DNA of 11,254 nt from Candidatus Brockarchaeota archaeon. GTDB lineage: Archaea > Thermoproteota > EX4484-205 > DTQO01. The DNA lies in NCBI GenBank assembly GCA_017601265.1, contig JAFNJA010000043.1, positions 3,401 through 14,654 of the forward strand. Reading direction: 5' to 3'. The first letter of the stretch is position 1. Each line of letters opens with the position of its first letter. Shown piece after piece: positions 1 through 6,249 of the stretch. The notes beneath the pieces were generated by a model that saw nothing but the letters and a program-made list of their open reading frames with translations, ran no database searches and was not told where the DNA came from. Position numbers and translations under genes: made by a program.

Positions 1-1129
1 CCGCTTTTTCAAAACGCGCCGAATCCCTTCCCGATCCGGAAGCGAGGGACCTGCCCACGAGTTCGAGCAACGTTCCGACGTTCTCGCCCGTCTTGGCGCT
101 GAGAGGAAGCACGATCGATCCCTCGAAGGTCTCGCGTATCCCCATGAGGCGCTTTTCCAATAGGTTGCCCTTTACGAGATCGATCTTGTTGGCGCACACT
201 ATCAGATCCGTAGACGGGGCGACACGGCGTATGATCTTTTTAGAAGCGAGCGATTTCCTGAAAACCGAGGCTTCGTCCTCGCTGACGTCGACGAAGAGCA
301 GTACCAGGTCGGCGCTCGATATCTCGGTCAGAGTGGTGTTGAACGCGTCCAGGATCAGCGGATGCATGTCTTCGACGAAACCGATCGAATCCACGAGTAT
401 CGCATCCTTCCCAGGTAGCCTCAGCAACTTTGCCGAAGTGGACAAAGTCGTGAAAGGACCCAAACCGATCTGCTTTTCCTCCAACACGACCCTGTTGAAG
501 AACGTCGTCTTCCCGCTTTGGGTGTATCCCGACAGGGCCACCACCGGGAAGCCGAGTTTCTCCCTCCTAGCTCTCAACATTTCCTTGTGGCGCCTTATGC
601 GGCGCAGTTCCGCCCTCAGTTTGCTGACCCTTTTCCTCACGTCCTTCTCGTAAACTTGGAACGGATACCCTCCAGGCCCGCCCGGCCCCACCTGCTCCTT
701 CTCTATGCCCTTCATCCTGACCGATTCCCTGCCCCATCCGTAGGTGTAGAGCAACCTGGCAAGGCCTATCTGCAGCTTCGATTCCCTAGTCATGGCCCTT
801 TTCTCGAACAGCTCAAGTATGACGAGGTTCCGGTCAAGGACCTTGCCGCTTATCTTCTTCTGTATCCTGAGCACCTGCCCCCCGGTAAGCGTGTTCGCGA
901 AAGCTACGACGGTTGCGCCCTTCTCTTGGGCGACCCTCTTTATCTCGTCGACCTTCCCTTTGCCTATGCAGACGGCTGGGTCGTAGTCGTCCCTTTTCTG
1001 AGATAAGCAGTCCACCACATCGTAGCCTATCGTCTCCATAACCGACTTAACCTCTTCCATTCTGGGAGTGTACCCTGGAACCAGGCACTCGACCAGGACG
1101 GCCTTGACTCTCTCGGACAACGTTTCCAA
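1..1129 (-). CDS. hflX: HflX-family ribosome-associated GTPase (3' end beyond the window)
   Basis: HflX proteins are GTP-hydrolysing factors that bind the large ribosomal subunit and can split or rescue stalled ribosomes. About 376 codons are visible with no internal stop. An N-terminal HflX domain (about residues 8-130) leads to a glycine-rich hinge GPGGPGG (about 147-153) and a basic coiled helix (about 160-190). The G domain follows: G1 GYTQSGKTT (201-209), G2 region with PFTTLSTS (about 225-232), G3 DSIGF (247-251), G4 NKID (314-317), G5 SAK (344-346). Against the usual family motifs GYTNAGKST and DTVGF, G1 and G3 are substituted but still functional-looking. The start is TTG at 1129, the first possible start after an in-frame stop at 1139-1141; TTG at 1120 is an alternative. 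A TATA box about 38 nt upstream predicts a leader of roughly 10 nt. Family members are usually somewhat longer, so only a short C-terminus should be missing. It is divergent from the CinA-like gene. Confidence 0.93.
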   Translation of the reverse strand, partial: METLSERVKAVLVECLVPGYTPRMEEVKSVMETIGYDVVDCLSQKRDDYDPAVCIGKGKVDEIKRVAQEKGATVVAFANTLTGGQVLRIQKKISGKVLDRNLVILELFEKRAMTRESKLQIGLARLLYTYGWGRESVRMKGIEKEQVGPGGPGGYPFQVYEKDVRKRVSKLRAELRRIRRHKEMLRARREKLGFPVVALSGYTQSGKTTFFNRVVLEEKQIGLGPFTTLSTSAKLLRLPGKDAILVDSIGFVEDMHPLILDAFNTTLTEISSADLVLLFVDVSEDEASVFRKSLASKKIIRRVAPSTDLIVCANKIDLVKGNLLEKRLMGIRETFEGSIVLPLSAKTGENVGTLLELVGRSLASGSGRDSARFEKA

Positions 1130-1163
1130 AAGGTTTCGTCAGTGCTTATAGGGATGCCGTTCG

Positions 1164-1171
1164 TATTTAAA
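1164..1171. promoter_or_regulatory. Shared divergent TATA box between hflX and the CinA-like gene
   Basis: On the minus strand this reads TTTAAATA within CGTTTAAATAC, an archaeal-type TATA box centred about 38 nt upstream of the hflX TTG. The same positions read TATTTAAA on the plus strand, about 52 nt upstream of the CinA-like ATG, with a GGGAGGG purine stretch in between. The TTTAAA core is palindromic, so one box could serve both directions. Transcription start positions are inferred from the usual TATA-to-start spacing of about 25 nt, not observed. Confidence 0.6.
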
Positions 1172-1219
1172 CGATGAAAAAAGCCATATTCAGCCTCGGG
1201 GAGGGAGGGCTGGCTAGGC

Positions 1220-2014
1220 ATGGCGGTGTACGCTGAGCTGATCTGCGTCGGCAACGAGCTGCTGACCGGGAAGGTCGTGAACACCAATGCGAGTTGGCTT
1301 GCCGAGAAGGCGACGGGTTTGGGCGTCGAAGTGAGGAGGATTGAGGTCGTTGGGGACGACCTCGGCGAAATATCTGACGCCATACGGCTAGCCCTTGGAA
1401 GGAAACCGTCCTTCATCATAACGACGGGGGGGCTGGGACCGACGTACGACGACATGACGCTAGCAGGGGTGGCGAGGGCGATAGGGGTAGAGCTCGAGGT
1501 GAACGAGAAGGCCTTGGAGATGGTAAGGAGAAAATACGAGTCGATGTCCCTCGAACTCACGCCCGCCAGGATAAAAATGGCGAACCTGCCGAAAGGAGGG
1601 ACCGCGATCGCCAATCCCGCCGGAACTGCGCCAGGCTGCTTGGTCGAGTTTGCCGGCACCAAGATAGTTTCCCTGCCAGGCGTGCCTTCGGAGATGCAGG
1701 CGATATTCGCCCAGAGCGTCGCCCCCATGCTGGAAGCGGCCGCGGGGGGGATGGTTTTCAAAGAGGCGAGCATAGTTCTCCAGGGAATCCCCGAATCGGC
1801 GCTGGCACCCATCCTCGACGAGGTTAGGAAGAGGAACCTTCCCGCCTATTTCAAGTCCCACCCAAAGATGTCCGAAGGCGTGCCCCTGATAGAGGTCCAC
1901 GTATCGGCCAAGGAAGCCAGCGGCGACAAAGCAGAAAGGATCGTGAGAAAGGGCGTGCTGGACCTAAAGGAAGCGGCCATCCTGCACGGCGCCAAAATCC
2001 TCGGAGAACGGTGA
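1220..2014 (+). CDS. CinA-type molybdopterin-binding-fold protein (single-domain, COG1058-like)
   Basis: This 264-aa protein carries the MoCF/MogA-like fold found at the N-terminus of CinA. Diagnostic segments are GNELLTGKVVNTNASWLA (11-28), TTGGLGPTYDDMT (68-80), a following NPAGTAPG, and LPGVPSEM, the usual CinA loop. The C-terminal nicotinamide-nucleotide amidase (PncC) domain of bacterial CinA is absent, which is normal for short archaeal homologues. The N-terminal CinA domain is linked in bacteria to ADP-ribose/nucleotide pyrophosphatase activity, but the substrate here cannot be told from sequence and it should not be called a molybdopterin enzyme. The ATG start is preceded by a GGGAGGG stretch about 10 nt upstream, which fits a ribosome binding site. 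It sits alone between hflX and the ribosomal cluster. Confidence 0.88.
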   Translation: MAVYAELICVGNELLTGKVVNTNASWLAEKATGLGVEVRRIEVVGDDLGEISDAIRLALGRKPSFIITTGGLGPTYDDMTLAGVARAIGVELEVNEKALEMVRRKYESMSLELTPARIKMANLPKGGTAIANPAGTAPGCLVEFAGTKIVSLPGVPSEMQAIFAQSVAPMLEAAAGGMVFKEASIVLQGIPESALAPILDEVRKRNLPAYFKSHPKMSEGVPLIEVHVSAKEASGDKAERIVRKGVLDLKEAAILHGAKILGER

Positions 2015-2128
2015 AGCCAAACGCGACGCGAGGTGGCGCGAGGCCCCAGGCAAAGGGTGCGGCGCTGGGCAAGATAGGCGCCTGCTAGGGACTGGGTTTC
2101 GGCTCGCCCGTCCGACGGCTGGTTAGCG
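2015..2128. other. Intergenic GC-rich spacer without a recognised gene
   Basis: This 114-nt spacer lies between the CinA-like stop and the S19e promoter. I examined it for tRNA-like and C/D-box features and found none. A weak hairpin (CCCAG at 2045-2049 with CTGGG at 2065-2069) is the only structure seen and may be chance in GC-rich DNA. Confidence 0.4.
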
Positions 2129-2136
2129 TTTAAATA
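2129..2136 (+). promoter_or_regulatory. TATA box of the S19e-led ribosomal cluster
   Basis: TTTAAATA lies within CGTTTAAATAC, the same 11-mer found upstream of hflX on the other strand. Its centre is about 48 nt before the S19e TTG, so transcription should begin near 2158 and leave a leader of roughly 20 nt carrying AGGTG. It is the strongest promoter candidate before the packed block that follows. Confidence 0.7.
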
Positions 2137-2165
2137 CCTAAAACAAGCCGGTTGAGCAAGCACCT

Positions 2166-2170
2166 AGGTG
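2166..2170 (+). promoter_or_regulatory. Shine-Dalgarno for S19e supporting a TTG start
   Basis: AGGTG matches the archaeal 16S anti-Shine-Dalgarno and lies 10 nt before TTG at 2181. The resulting N-terminus, MPTVYDVPA, matches archaeal S19e proteins, so the TTG is accepted as the start. Confidence 0.55.
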
Positions 2171-2180
2171 CACTTGGATA

Positions 2181-2621
2181 TTGCCAACGGTCTACGACGT
2201 CCCCGCGGGCGACCTCATCGAGCATCTGGCGAGGCACCTCAAGAGCAGCGTTCAGCAGGTGAAGCCTCCGCAATGGTCGCTATACGCCAAGACCGGGGCC
2301 CACAAGGAAAGGCCTCCCGAGAACCCGGACTGGTGGTACTTCAGGTCGGCGTCGCTTCTAAGGAGGCTGTACGTCTACGGTCCTTTGGGAGTTTCAAGGT
2401 TGAGGAAGGCGTATGGGGGAAGGAAAAGGTTCCCGATGAGGAAAGCCCACAGCGTCAGGGCAGGCGGGTCGTCGATCAGGAAGGTCCTGCAGCAACTTGA
2501 GCAGGCGAAGCTGGTTTCCCATTCCAAGAAGGGAAGGGCCCTGACCGACGAGGGGAAGAGCCTTTTGGACAGGATGGCTGCGGAGGTGTATGCGGCGGCA
2601 AAGCCCCAGGGGGGTGCTTAA
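2181..2621 (+). CDS. rps19e: 30S ribosomal protein S19e
   Basis: S19e is a winged-helix protein of the small-subunit head shared by archaea and eukaryotes and needed for small-subunit maturation. The 146-aa product has the typical length and signatures: N-terminal TVYDVPAGDLIEHLA, the DWWYFRSASLLRRLYVYGPLGVSRLRKAYG core (about residues 50-79), and the C-terminal helix SIRKVLQQLEQAKLV followed by GRALTDEGKSLLDRMA. The start is TTG with AGGTG upstream. It is the first gene of the block after the TATA box at 2129-2136, and its end overlaps the PDCD5-like gene by 8 nt if that gene starts at GTG 2614, which suggests coupled translation. Confidence 0.97.
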   Translation: MPTVYDVPAGDLIEHLARHLKSSVQQVKPPQWSLYAKTGAHKERPPENPDWWYFRSASLLRRLYVYGPLGVSRLRKAYGGRKRFPMRKAHSVRAGGSSIRKVLQQLEQAKLVSHSKKGRALTDEGKSLLDRMAAEVYAAAKPQGGA

Positions 2622-2952
2622 GATCGAGGAAGACGAGCTGGAAGCCCTGAGGCAGAGGAGGATAGCGGAGACCCAGCAGGCCGCGGCAAAAAGCCAGGAG
2701 GAGGAACGAAAAAGGCGGGAGGCCGAGGCGGCTAAGAAGGCCCTCTCGAGAGTCACGTTCACGCCCGAAGCCAGGCAAAGGCTGGCGAACCTCAAGCTCG
2801 TAAGGCCCCAGCTGGCCGAGCAGTTGGAACTTTCCCTCATCCAACTCGCGCAGCAGGGAAGGGTAAAAGTGCCCATAACGGACGAGCAGTTGAAGGTCGT
2901 TCTGAGCAGGGTCCAAGCTAGCAAGAGGGAGATGAGCATCAGGAGGATCTGA
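2614..2952 (+). CDS. DNA-binding protein of the PDCD5/TFAR19 family
   Basis: Archaeal PDCD5-family proteins are small basic triple-helix-bundle proteins that bind DNA; their cellular role is poorly defined. The product (112 aa from GTG 2614) starts with the family pattern DELEALRQRRIAETQQ, has a long charged helix, then RLANLKLVRPQLAEQLE, LIQLAQQGRV and ITDEQLKVVLSRV, ending in IRRI. All are typical. The start is uncertain. GTG 2614 gives an 8-nt overlap with S19e and a family-like N-terminus. ATG 2590 would add eight residues (MRRQSPRG) and has GGAGGTG only 1 nt upstream, which is too close for normal use. The gene lies between S19e and L39e, its usual archaeal position. Confidence 0.93.
   Translation: MLKIEEDELEALRQRRIAETQQAAAKSQEEERKRREAEAAKKALSRVTFTPEARQRLANLKLVRPQLAEQLELSLIQLAQQGRVKVPITDEQLKVVLSRVQASKREMSIRRI
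2941..2946 (+). promoter_or_regulatory. Strong Shine-Dalgarno for L39e
   Basis: AGGAGG (continuing ATCT, as in the anti-Shine-Dalgarno complement) lies 7 nt before TTG 2954, inside the last codons of the PDCD5-like gene. It fixes the non-ATG start of this very short gene. Confidence 0.7.
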
Positions 2953-2953
2953 T

Positions 2954-3109
2954 TTGGCGCGGGTCAAGTCGCCCGGAGTGAAACTCAGGCTGGGCAGGGA
3001 GGGCAGGAGGGCGAAAGCAACGCCGACTTGGATCATAGCGAAGACCAAGTTGAAGGTGAGGTATTCGCGCAGGAGAAGGAATTGGAAGCGGTCAAAAATC
3101 AAGGTTTAG
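2954..3109 (+). CDS. rpl39e: 50S ribosomal protein L39e
   Basis: L39e is a tiny basic protein lining the peptide exit tunnel in archaea and eukaryotes. The 51-codon frame begins at TTG one base after the PDCD5-like stop and encodes a product rich in Arg/Lys with the family hallmarks: K-x-RLGR near the N-terminus, TPTWIIAKT in the middle (compare PAWVIVKT), and the C-terminal signature RRRNWKRSKIKV. The length matches the family. It was found by reading the gap between PDCD5 and L31e directly, because it is too short for most ORF thresholds. AGGAGG 7 nt upstream supports the start. Confidence 0.96.
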   Translation: MARVKSPGVKLRLGREGRRAKATPTWIIAKTKLKVRYSRRRRNWKRSKIKV

Positions 3110-3121
3110 GGTGGCGAGGCT

Positions 3122-3430
3122 TTGTCGAACGAAAAGAAGAGCGGCCACGGCGGGGGCGAAGGGCCCGGTGAAAGCGTAGAACTGACGATAAGGTTGCCAA
3201 GCAGGATAGTTCCGAGGAAGAAGAGGGCGAAGATAGTCCTGAAAAAGATAAGGGAAGAGGTTTCGCGCGTCGCTGGGGATAAGGCGATCAAGATAAGTCC
3301 GGAGTTGTCGGAGATGGTTTGGAGCCGGGGCATAGAAAAACCCCCAAGGATCATGAAGCTGAGCGTGAAAGCCGGAGAAGGCGACGACTTTGCCACGGTC
3401 TTTCCCGCTGAGGTAGAAAGAAAGGGTTGA
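3122..3430 (+). CDS. rpl31e: 50S ribosomal protein L31e
   Basis: L31e sits near the exit tunnel rim of archaeal and eukaryotic large subunits. In the 102-aa product the conserved part runs from ESVELTIRLPSRIVPRKKRAKIVLKKIREE through IKISPELSEMVWSRGIEKPPR to VFPAE; ARGIRKPPR-like segments are diagnostic of the family. A short glycine-rich N-terminal extension (about residues 8-16, GHGGGEGPG) precedes the core and is not part of the usual fold. The start is TTG, 12 nt after L39e, with GGGTGG about 7 nt upstream. Its stop overlaps the aIF6 start as TGATG, consistent with translational coupling. Confidence 0.96.
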   Translation: MSNEKKSGHGGGEGPGESVELTIRLPSRIVPRKKRAKIVLKKIREEVSRVAGDKAIKISPELSEMVWSRGIEKPPRIMKLSVKAGEGDDFATVFPAEVERKG

Positions 3431-4092
3431 TGCTGCACAGAGCTTCCATAAGGAACAGCCCGTTCATAGGCGTGTACGTCGCCGCGGGCGGAGGCATCGC
3501 GATAGCGCCGCCTGCGGCACCCAAAGGGTTCGTCTCCAGGTTGTCCGGCCTGCTCAAGCTGAGGGTCCTGCAGACGACGGTAGGTGGTGTTTCGGCCGTA
3601 GGCTCGATGGTCGTAATGAATTCCAACGGGATAGCCGTCCCTTGGAACGTGGAGGAGGAGGAGCTGGCGGAGCTGAAGCGTTCAGGGCTCCAGGTGGGCG
3701 TCGTCGAGACGAAATTGACCTCACTCGGCAACCTCGTGTGCGCCAACGATTGCGGCGCGATCGCGTCGACCCTGCTGTCAAGAAGGGACGTGGCGCAGCT
3801 TGGAGAGATCCTCGGCGTTGAGGTTTGCCAGCTGAACGTCGCGGGTTACGACGTGGTCGGCTCGGCCGTCGTGACGACCAACGCCGGCGCCCTCGTCCAC
3901 CTCTCGACGGCGGAGGAAGAGAGGAGAAAGATCCAAGACGTCCTTAAGGTGAAAGCCGAAACGGGTACCGTAAACGGGGGTTACAGGTTCGTCAGGGCGG
4001 GAATAGTCCCGGGAACCAACGACGCGCTGGTCGGCAGCATCACGACGGGTCCAGAGCTCATGGTGATAAGGGAAGCCCTGGCGCCGCGGTGA
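3430..4092 (+). CDS. eif6: Translation initiation factor aIF6 (ribosome anti-association factor)
   Basis: aIF6/eIF6 binds the large subunit and prevents premature joining with the small subunit. The 220-aa product has the length of the family and its five-fold pentein repeat character. Visible family segments include SPFIGVYV near the start, QTTVGGVSAVGSMVVMNSNGIAVP (about residues 48-71), LGNLVCANDCGAIAS, VCQLNVAGYDVVGSAVVTTNAGALVHL and GTVNGGYRFVRAGIVPGTNDALVGSITTGPEL. Start choice: ATG 3430 overlaps the L31e stop (TGATG); an in-frame TTG lies directly before it at 3427, giving one extra residue. It closes the first packed block and is followed by a 77-nt gap. Confidence 0.96.
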   Translation: MLHRASIRNSPFIGVYVAAGGGIAIAPPAAPKGFVSRLSGLLKLRVLQTTVGGVSAVGSMVVMNSNGIAVPWNVEEEELAELKRSGLQVGVVETKLTSLGNLVCANDCGAIASTLLSRRDVAQLGEILGVEVCQLNVAGYDVVGSAVVTTNAGALVHLSTAEEERRKIQDVLKVKAETGTVNGGYRFVRAGIVPGTNDALVGSITTGPELMVIREALAPR

Positions 4093-4169
4093 AAAAGGGC
4101 TAAAGACTAAAAAGCGGCGGCGAGAGGGCATATGCGCATCGGGAACGACAACGTGGAGCAGGGCGAAAA
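4093..4169 (+). other. 77-nt gap where ribosomal protein LX/L18a often sits; holds a 19-codon ORF
   Basis: In many archaea the LX (L18a/L20a) gene lies between aIF6 and prefoldin alpha. No such frame exists here. The gap has two CTAAA boxes (4100-4104, 4107-4111) that could be a weak TATA region, then a GAGAGGG purine stretch and ATG at 4132 opening a 19-codon frame ending at TAA 4189-4191, inside the prefoldin gene. The tiny frame resembles nothing I know and may be chance. Confidence 0.35.
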
Positions 4170-4604
4170 TTGGGTACCGAAGAACAGATAAGGCAAGCGT
4201 ACGTCGAAGTCAAGGTTCTCGAAAGTTACGCCGAAGAAATAAGGACTAGGCTCCAGGTCGTCCTGACCACGACGACCGAGCTCCAAACGACCAGGACCGC
4301 GATCGAGGAGCTCGCCAAGACGGCCGAGGGCACGCCCCTCCTGGTTAACTTGGGAGGCGGCGTCTACGGCATGGCTAAGTTGGCCGACAGGAGCAAGATC
4401 TTGATCGACGTTGGCACAGGCGTCGTGGTCGAAAAAACGGTGGATGGCTCGCTCGAGATCATAAACAAAAGGCTCGAAGAGCTGGACAAGGCAAGGGCCT
4501 CCTTGGAATCGCAGCTCTCGAACATCTTGGTTCGCCTGGACAAGAGCAGGGGCAGGTTGTCGGAACTCTCAACGGCCACAAAGGAAACAAGTAGCAGAAG
4601 ATGA
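4170..4604 (+). CDS. pfdA: Prefoldin alpha subunit
   Basis: Prefoldin alpha pairs with beta subunits in a jellyfish-shaped hexamer that passes unfolded proteins to the group II chaperonin. The 144-aa protein has the alpha-type layout: an N-terminal coiled-coil helix (about residues 3-50), a beta-hairpin body containing PLLVNLGGGVYGMAKLADRSKILIDVGTGVVVEK (about 56-90), then a C-terminal coiled-coil helix (about 95-140) ending in a basic Ser/Thr-rich tail. The start is TTG 4170, the only start in its frame after the stop at 4101; upstream Shine-Dalgarno is weak (GGAGC at 4155-4159). Its last codon overlaps ftsY as ATGA, as in many archaea. Confidence 0.94.
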   Translation: MGTEEQIRQAYVEVKVLESYAEEIRTRLQVVLTTTTELQTTRTAIEELAKTAEGTPLLVNLGGGVYGMAKLADRSKILIDVGTGVVVEKTVDGSLEIINKRLEELDKARASLESQLSNILVRLDKSRGRLSELSTATKETSSRR

Positions 4605-5518
4605 GCAAAAGGCTAAGCAACGTTTTGAGGGGCGCCGTTGACAGGCTAGCCTACAGGATAGTCCGCGAGGAGGACGTAGCAGACCTCCTCGACGACTTGA
4701 AGATCAGGTTCGTCGAATGCGACGTAGCGTACGACCTGGCCGAGGAGATAGCCGCGAGGCTCGAAGAGTCCCTCAAGGGGCAAAAGGTTCGAAGGTTCGG
4801 CAAGGGCTTCGAGGTTTTCGTGTCCGAGACGCTGAGGAACGTTTTGCTGCAATCGCTCGAGGTAGAGCAAGTCGACTTAGTCGGATCGATAGCCGAAAGG
4901 TCGAAAGGAAAAAACACGACCGTAATAATGTTCGTAGGCATAAACGGTTCGGGTAAGACGACGACCATAGCCAAGTTCGCGCACCTTTTGAAAGAGATTG
5001 GTTTCTCGGTCGTGCTCGCTTGCAGCGACACTTTCAGGGCAGGCGCGATAGAGCAGCTTGAGAAACACGCCGAGAGGCTCAAGACAAAGATGGTGAAGAG
5101 GCCCTACGGCTCCGATCCGGCATCGGTCGCTTACGACGCCGTGAACCACGCGGCAAGCCACGGCATCGACGCCGTGCTCATAGACACCGCCGGCAGAATG
5201 CAGACGAAGAGGAACCTCATGGAGGAGCTCGCGAAGATAAAGAGGGTCGCTCAACCGCAGTTCACCGTTTTCGTCGGGGACGCTTTGGCCGGAAACGACG
5301 CCCTCGACCAGGCGCGGGTTTTCAACTCTTCGGTCGGCTTCGATGCCGCCATTTTGGCCAAGTTCGACGCCGACTCCAAAGGAGGGTCCGCGCTCTCCAT
5401 AATGTACGAGACCAAGAAGCCGGTAATCTACGTCGGGACGGGGCAGGGATACGGGGATCTGCGGCCCTTTTCCGCCCGGGATTACCTGTCCTCCTTGTTA
5501 GGCCAAGTGGCCCAGTAG
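4601..5518 (+). CDS. ftsY: Signal recognition particle receptor FtsY (SRP GTPase)
   Basis: FtsY docks SRP-ribosome complexes at the membrane through a paired GTPase reaction with SRP54. The 305-aa product is a compact NG form without an acidic A domain. The N domain occupies about residues 1-95. The G domain shows G1 GINGSGKTT (113-121), DTFRAGA (143-149), G3 DTAGR (194-198), the archaeal GDALAGNDA segment (226-234), G4 AKFDAD (253-258) and GTGQGYGDL (279-287). In G4 the usual TKxD threonine is alanine; the lysine and aspartate that read the guanine are kept. The start ATG overlaps the prefoldin stop by 4 nt. SecE follows after 16 nt, placing targeting and translocon genes together. Confidence 0.97.
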   Translation: MSKRLSNVLRGAVDRLAYRIVREEDVADLLDDLKIRFVECDVAYDLAEEIAARLEESLKGQKVRRFGKGFEVFVSETLRNVLLQSLEVEQVDLVGSIAERSKGKNTTVIMFVGINGSGKTTTIAKFAHLLKEIGFSVVLACSDTFRAGAIEQLEKHAERLKTKMVKRPYGSDPASVAYDAVNHAASHGIDAVLIDTAGRMQTKRNLMEELAKIKRVAQPQFTVFVGDALAGNDALDQARVFNSSVGFDAAILAKFDADSKGGSALSIMYETKKPVIYVGTGQGYGDLRPFSARDYLSSLLGQVAQ

Positions 5519-5534
5519 CAAAACATATACGCAA

Positions 5535-5729
5535 GTGGGTGCGACGGAATTCGAGATGCCACTGGCCAATTTCCTGTCCAGCTTGAGAAGGTTGCTGAGG
5601 CTCGCAGACAAGCCAAGCAGAGACGACCTTTGGCAATCGCTGAAGATAAGTTTCCTTGGGCTGGCCATAGTCGGCGTCATAGCCTTCTTCGTGCAGCTGG
5701 TTTACGCTCTAATACAACTGGCGACGTGA
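5535..5729 (+). CDS. secE: Preprotein translocase subunit SecE (Sec61 gamma)
   Basis: SecE clamps the two halves of the SecY channel at the cytoplasmic membrane. The 64-aa protein has the Sec61-gamma pattern: an amphipathic helix (about residues 10-24, ANFLSSLRRLLRLA), a charged PSRDDLW turn, then one transmembrane helix (about 37-61) ending near the C-terminus. Start GTG 5535 is taken by position after ftsY; an in-frame ATG at 5556 (Met8) would still include the whole amphipathic helix and cannot be excluded. Spt5 starts 1 nt after its stop, the common archaeal secE-spt5 arrangement. Confidence 0.93.
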   Translation: MGATEFEMPLANFLSSLRRLLRLADKPSRDDLWQSLKISFLGLAIVGVIAFFVQLVYALIQLAT

Positions 5730-5730
5730 C

Positions 5731-6192
5731 ATGGTCGAAACCCAGAGCAAAATATACCTGATAAGGACGACGGCGGGCCAGGAGAAGAACGTCGTGGAAT
5801 CGATATACGCCAGGGCGACGGCTGAGAAGATCGAAATCCTGTCGGTGTTCGCGCCAGGCACCCTGAAGGGGTACGTTTTCATAGAAGCGCTGTCCGCGCA
5901 CGCCATCAACGAGGCGATATCCGGCCTGCGCCACGCCAGGGCCAGGGTTCAAGGAGTGGTGCCATTTCAAGACGTCGAGCAGTATTTCTCCGAGAAACCC
6001 GTAATAGAGGAGCTCGAGGTTGGCGACAGGGTGGAGATAATCGGAGGGCTTTTCAAGAAGATGACCGCGAAGGTCCTCAGCATCAACCTACCCAGGAACG
6101 AGGTCACGATAGAGTTGGAGGAGAGTTCGACCCCCCTCCCCATATCGATCCAAGCGGACTACCTTAAGTTGGTCAGCAAAGCCAGCAAGTGA
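5731..6192 (+). CDS. spt5: Transcription elongation factor Spt5 (NusG homologue)
   Basis: Spt5 binds the RNA polymerase clamp, with Spt4, to keep it processive and can contact ribosomal protein S10. The 153-aa product has an NGN domain (about residues 7-85), including KIYLIRTTAGQEKNVVESI and LKGYVFIEA, followed by a KOW domain (about 95-148) with VGDRVEIIGGLFKKMTAKVLSI. The length and two-domain order are normal for archaeal Spt5. ATG start, 1 nt after secE. A 57-nt gap separates it from L11, the usual position of the stalk operon. Confidence 0.96.
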   Translation: MVETQSKIYLIRTTAGQEKNVVESIYARATAEKIEILSVFAPGTLKGYVFIEALSAHAINEAISGLRHARARVQGVVPFQDVEQYFSEKPVIEELEVGDRVEIIGGLFKKMTAKVLSINLPRNEVTIELEESSTPLPISIQADYLKLVSKASK

Positions 6193-6211
6193 CGGGGTGC
6201 AAAACGCAACT

Positions 6212-6230
6212 CTAAAAAAGGGTCTAAATC
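6212..6230 (+). promoter_or_regulatory. Possible weak promoter before the L11-L1-L10-L12 genes
   Basis: Two A-rich boxes, CTAAAAAA (6212-6219) and TCTAAATC (6223-6230), sit in the only sizeable gap between Spt5 and L11. The second is centred about 23 nt before the L11 TTG, which would fit a nearly leaderless transcript. Neither matches the TTTAAATA box seen elsewhere in the window, so this is tentative; read-through from Spt5 is equally possible. Confidence 0.3.
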
Positions 6231-6249
6231 CGTAGAACCACAAGCTGAT

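Noticed and set aside
93..1006. Long plus-strand open frames over the left end
   Set aside because: They are antisense to a minus-strand HflX frame that is open over 1129 nt and carries all five G motifs.
2015..2128. tRNA or C/D-box small RNA in the spacer before S19e
   Set aside because: No cloverleaf with a proper T-loop could be built on either strand, and no RUGAUGA/CUGA boxes are present.
6193..6249. L1 autoregulatory binding site in the L11 leader
   Set aside because: The region is short and A-rich and I could not form a structure resembling the 23S rRNA L1 site by eye.
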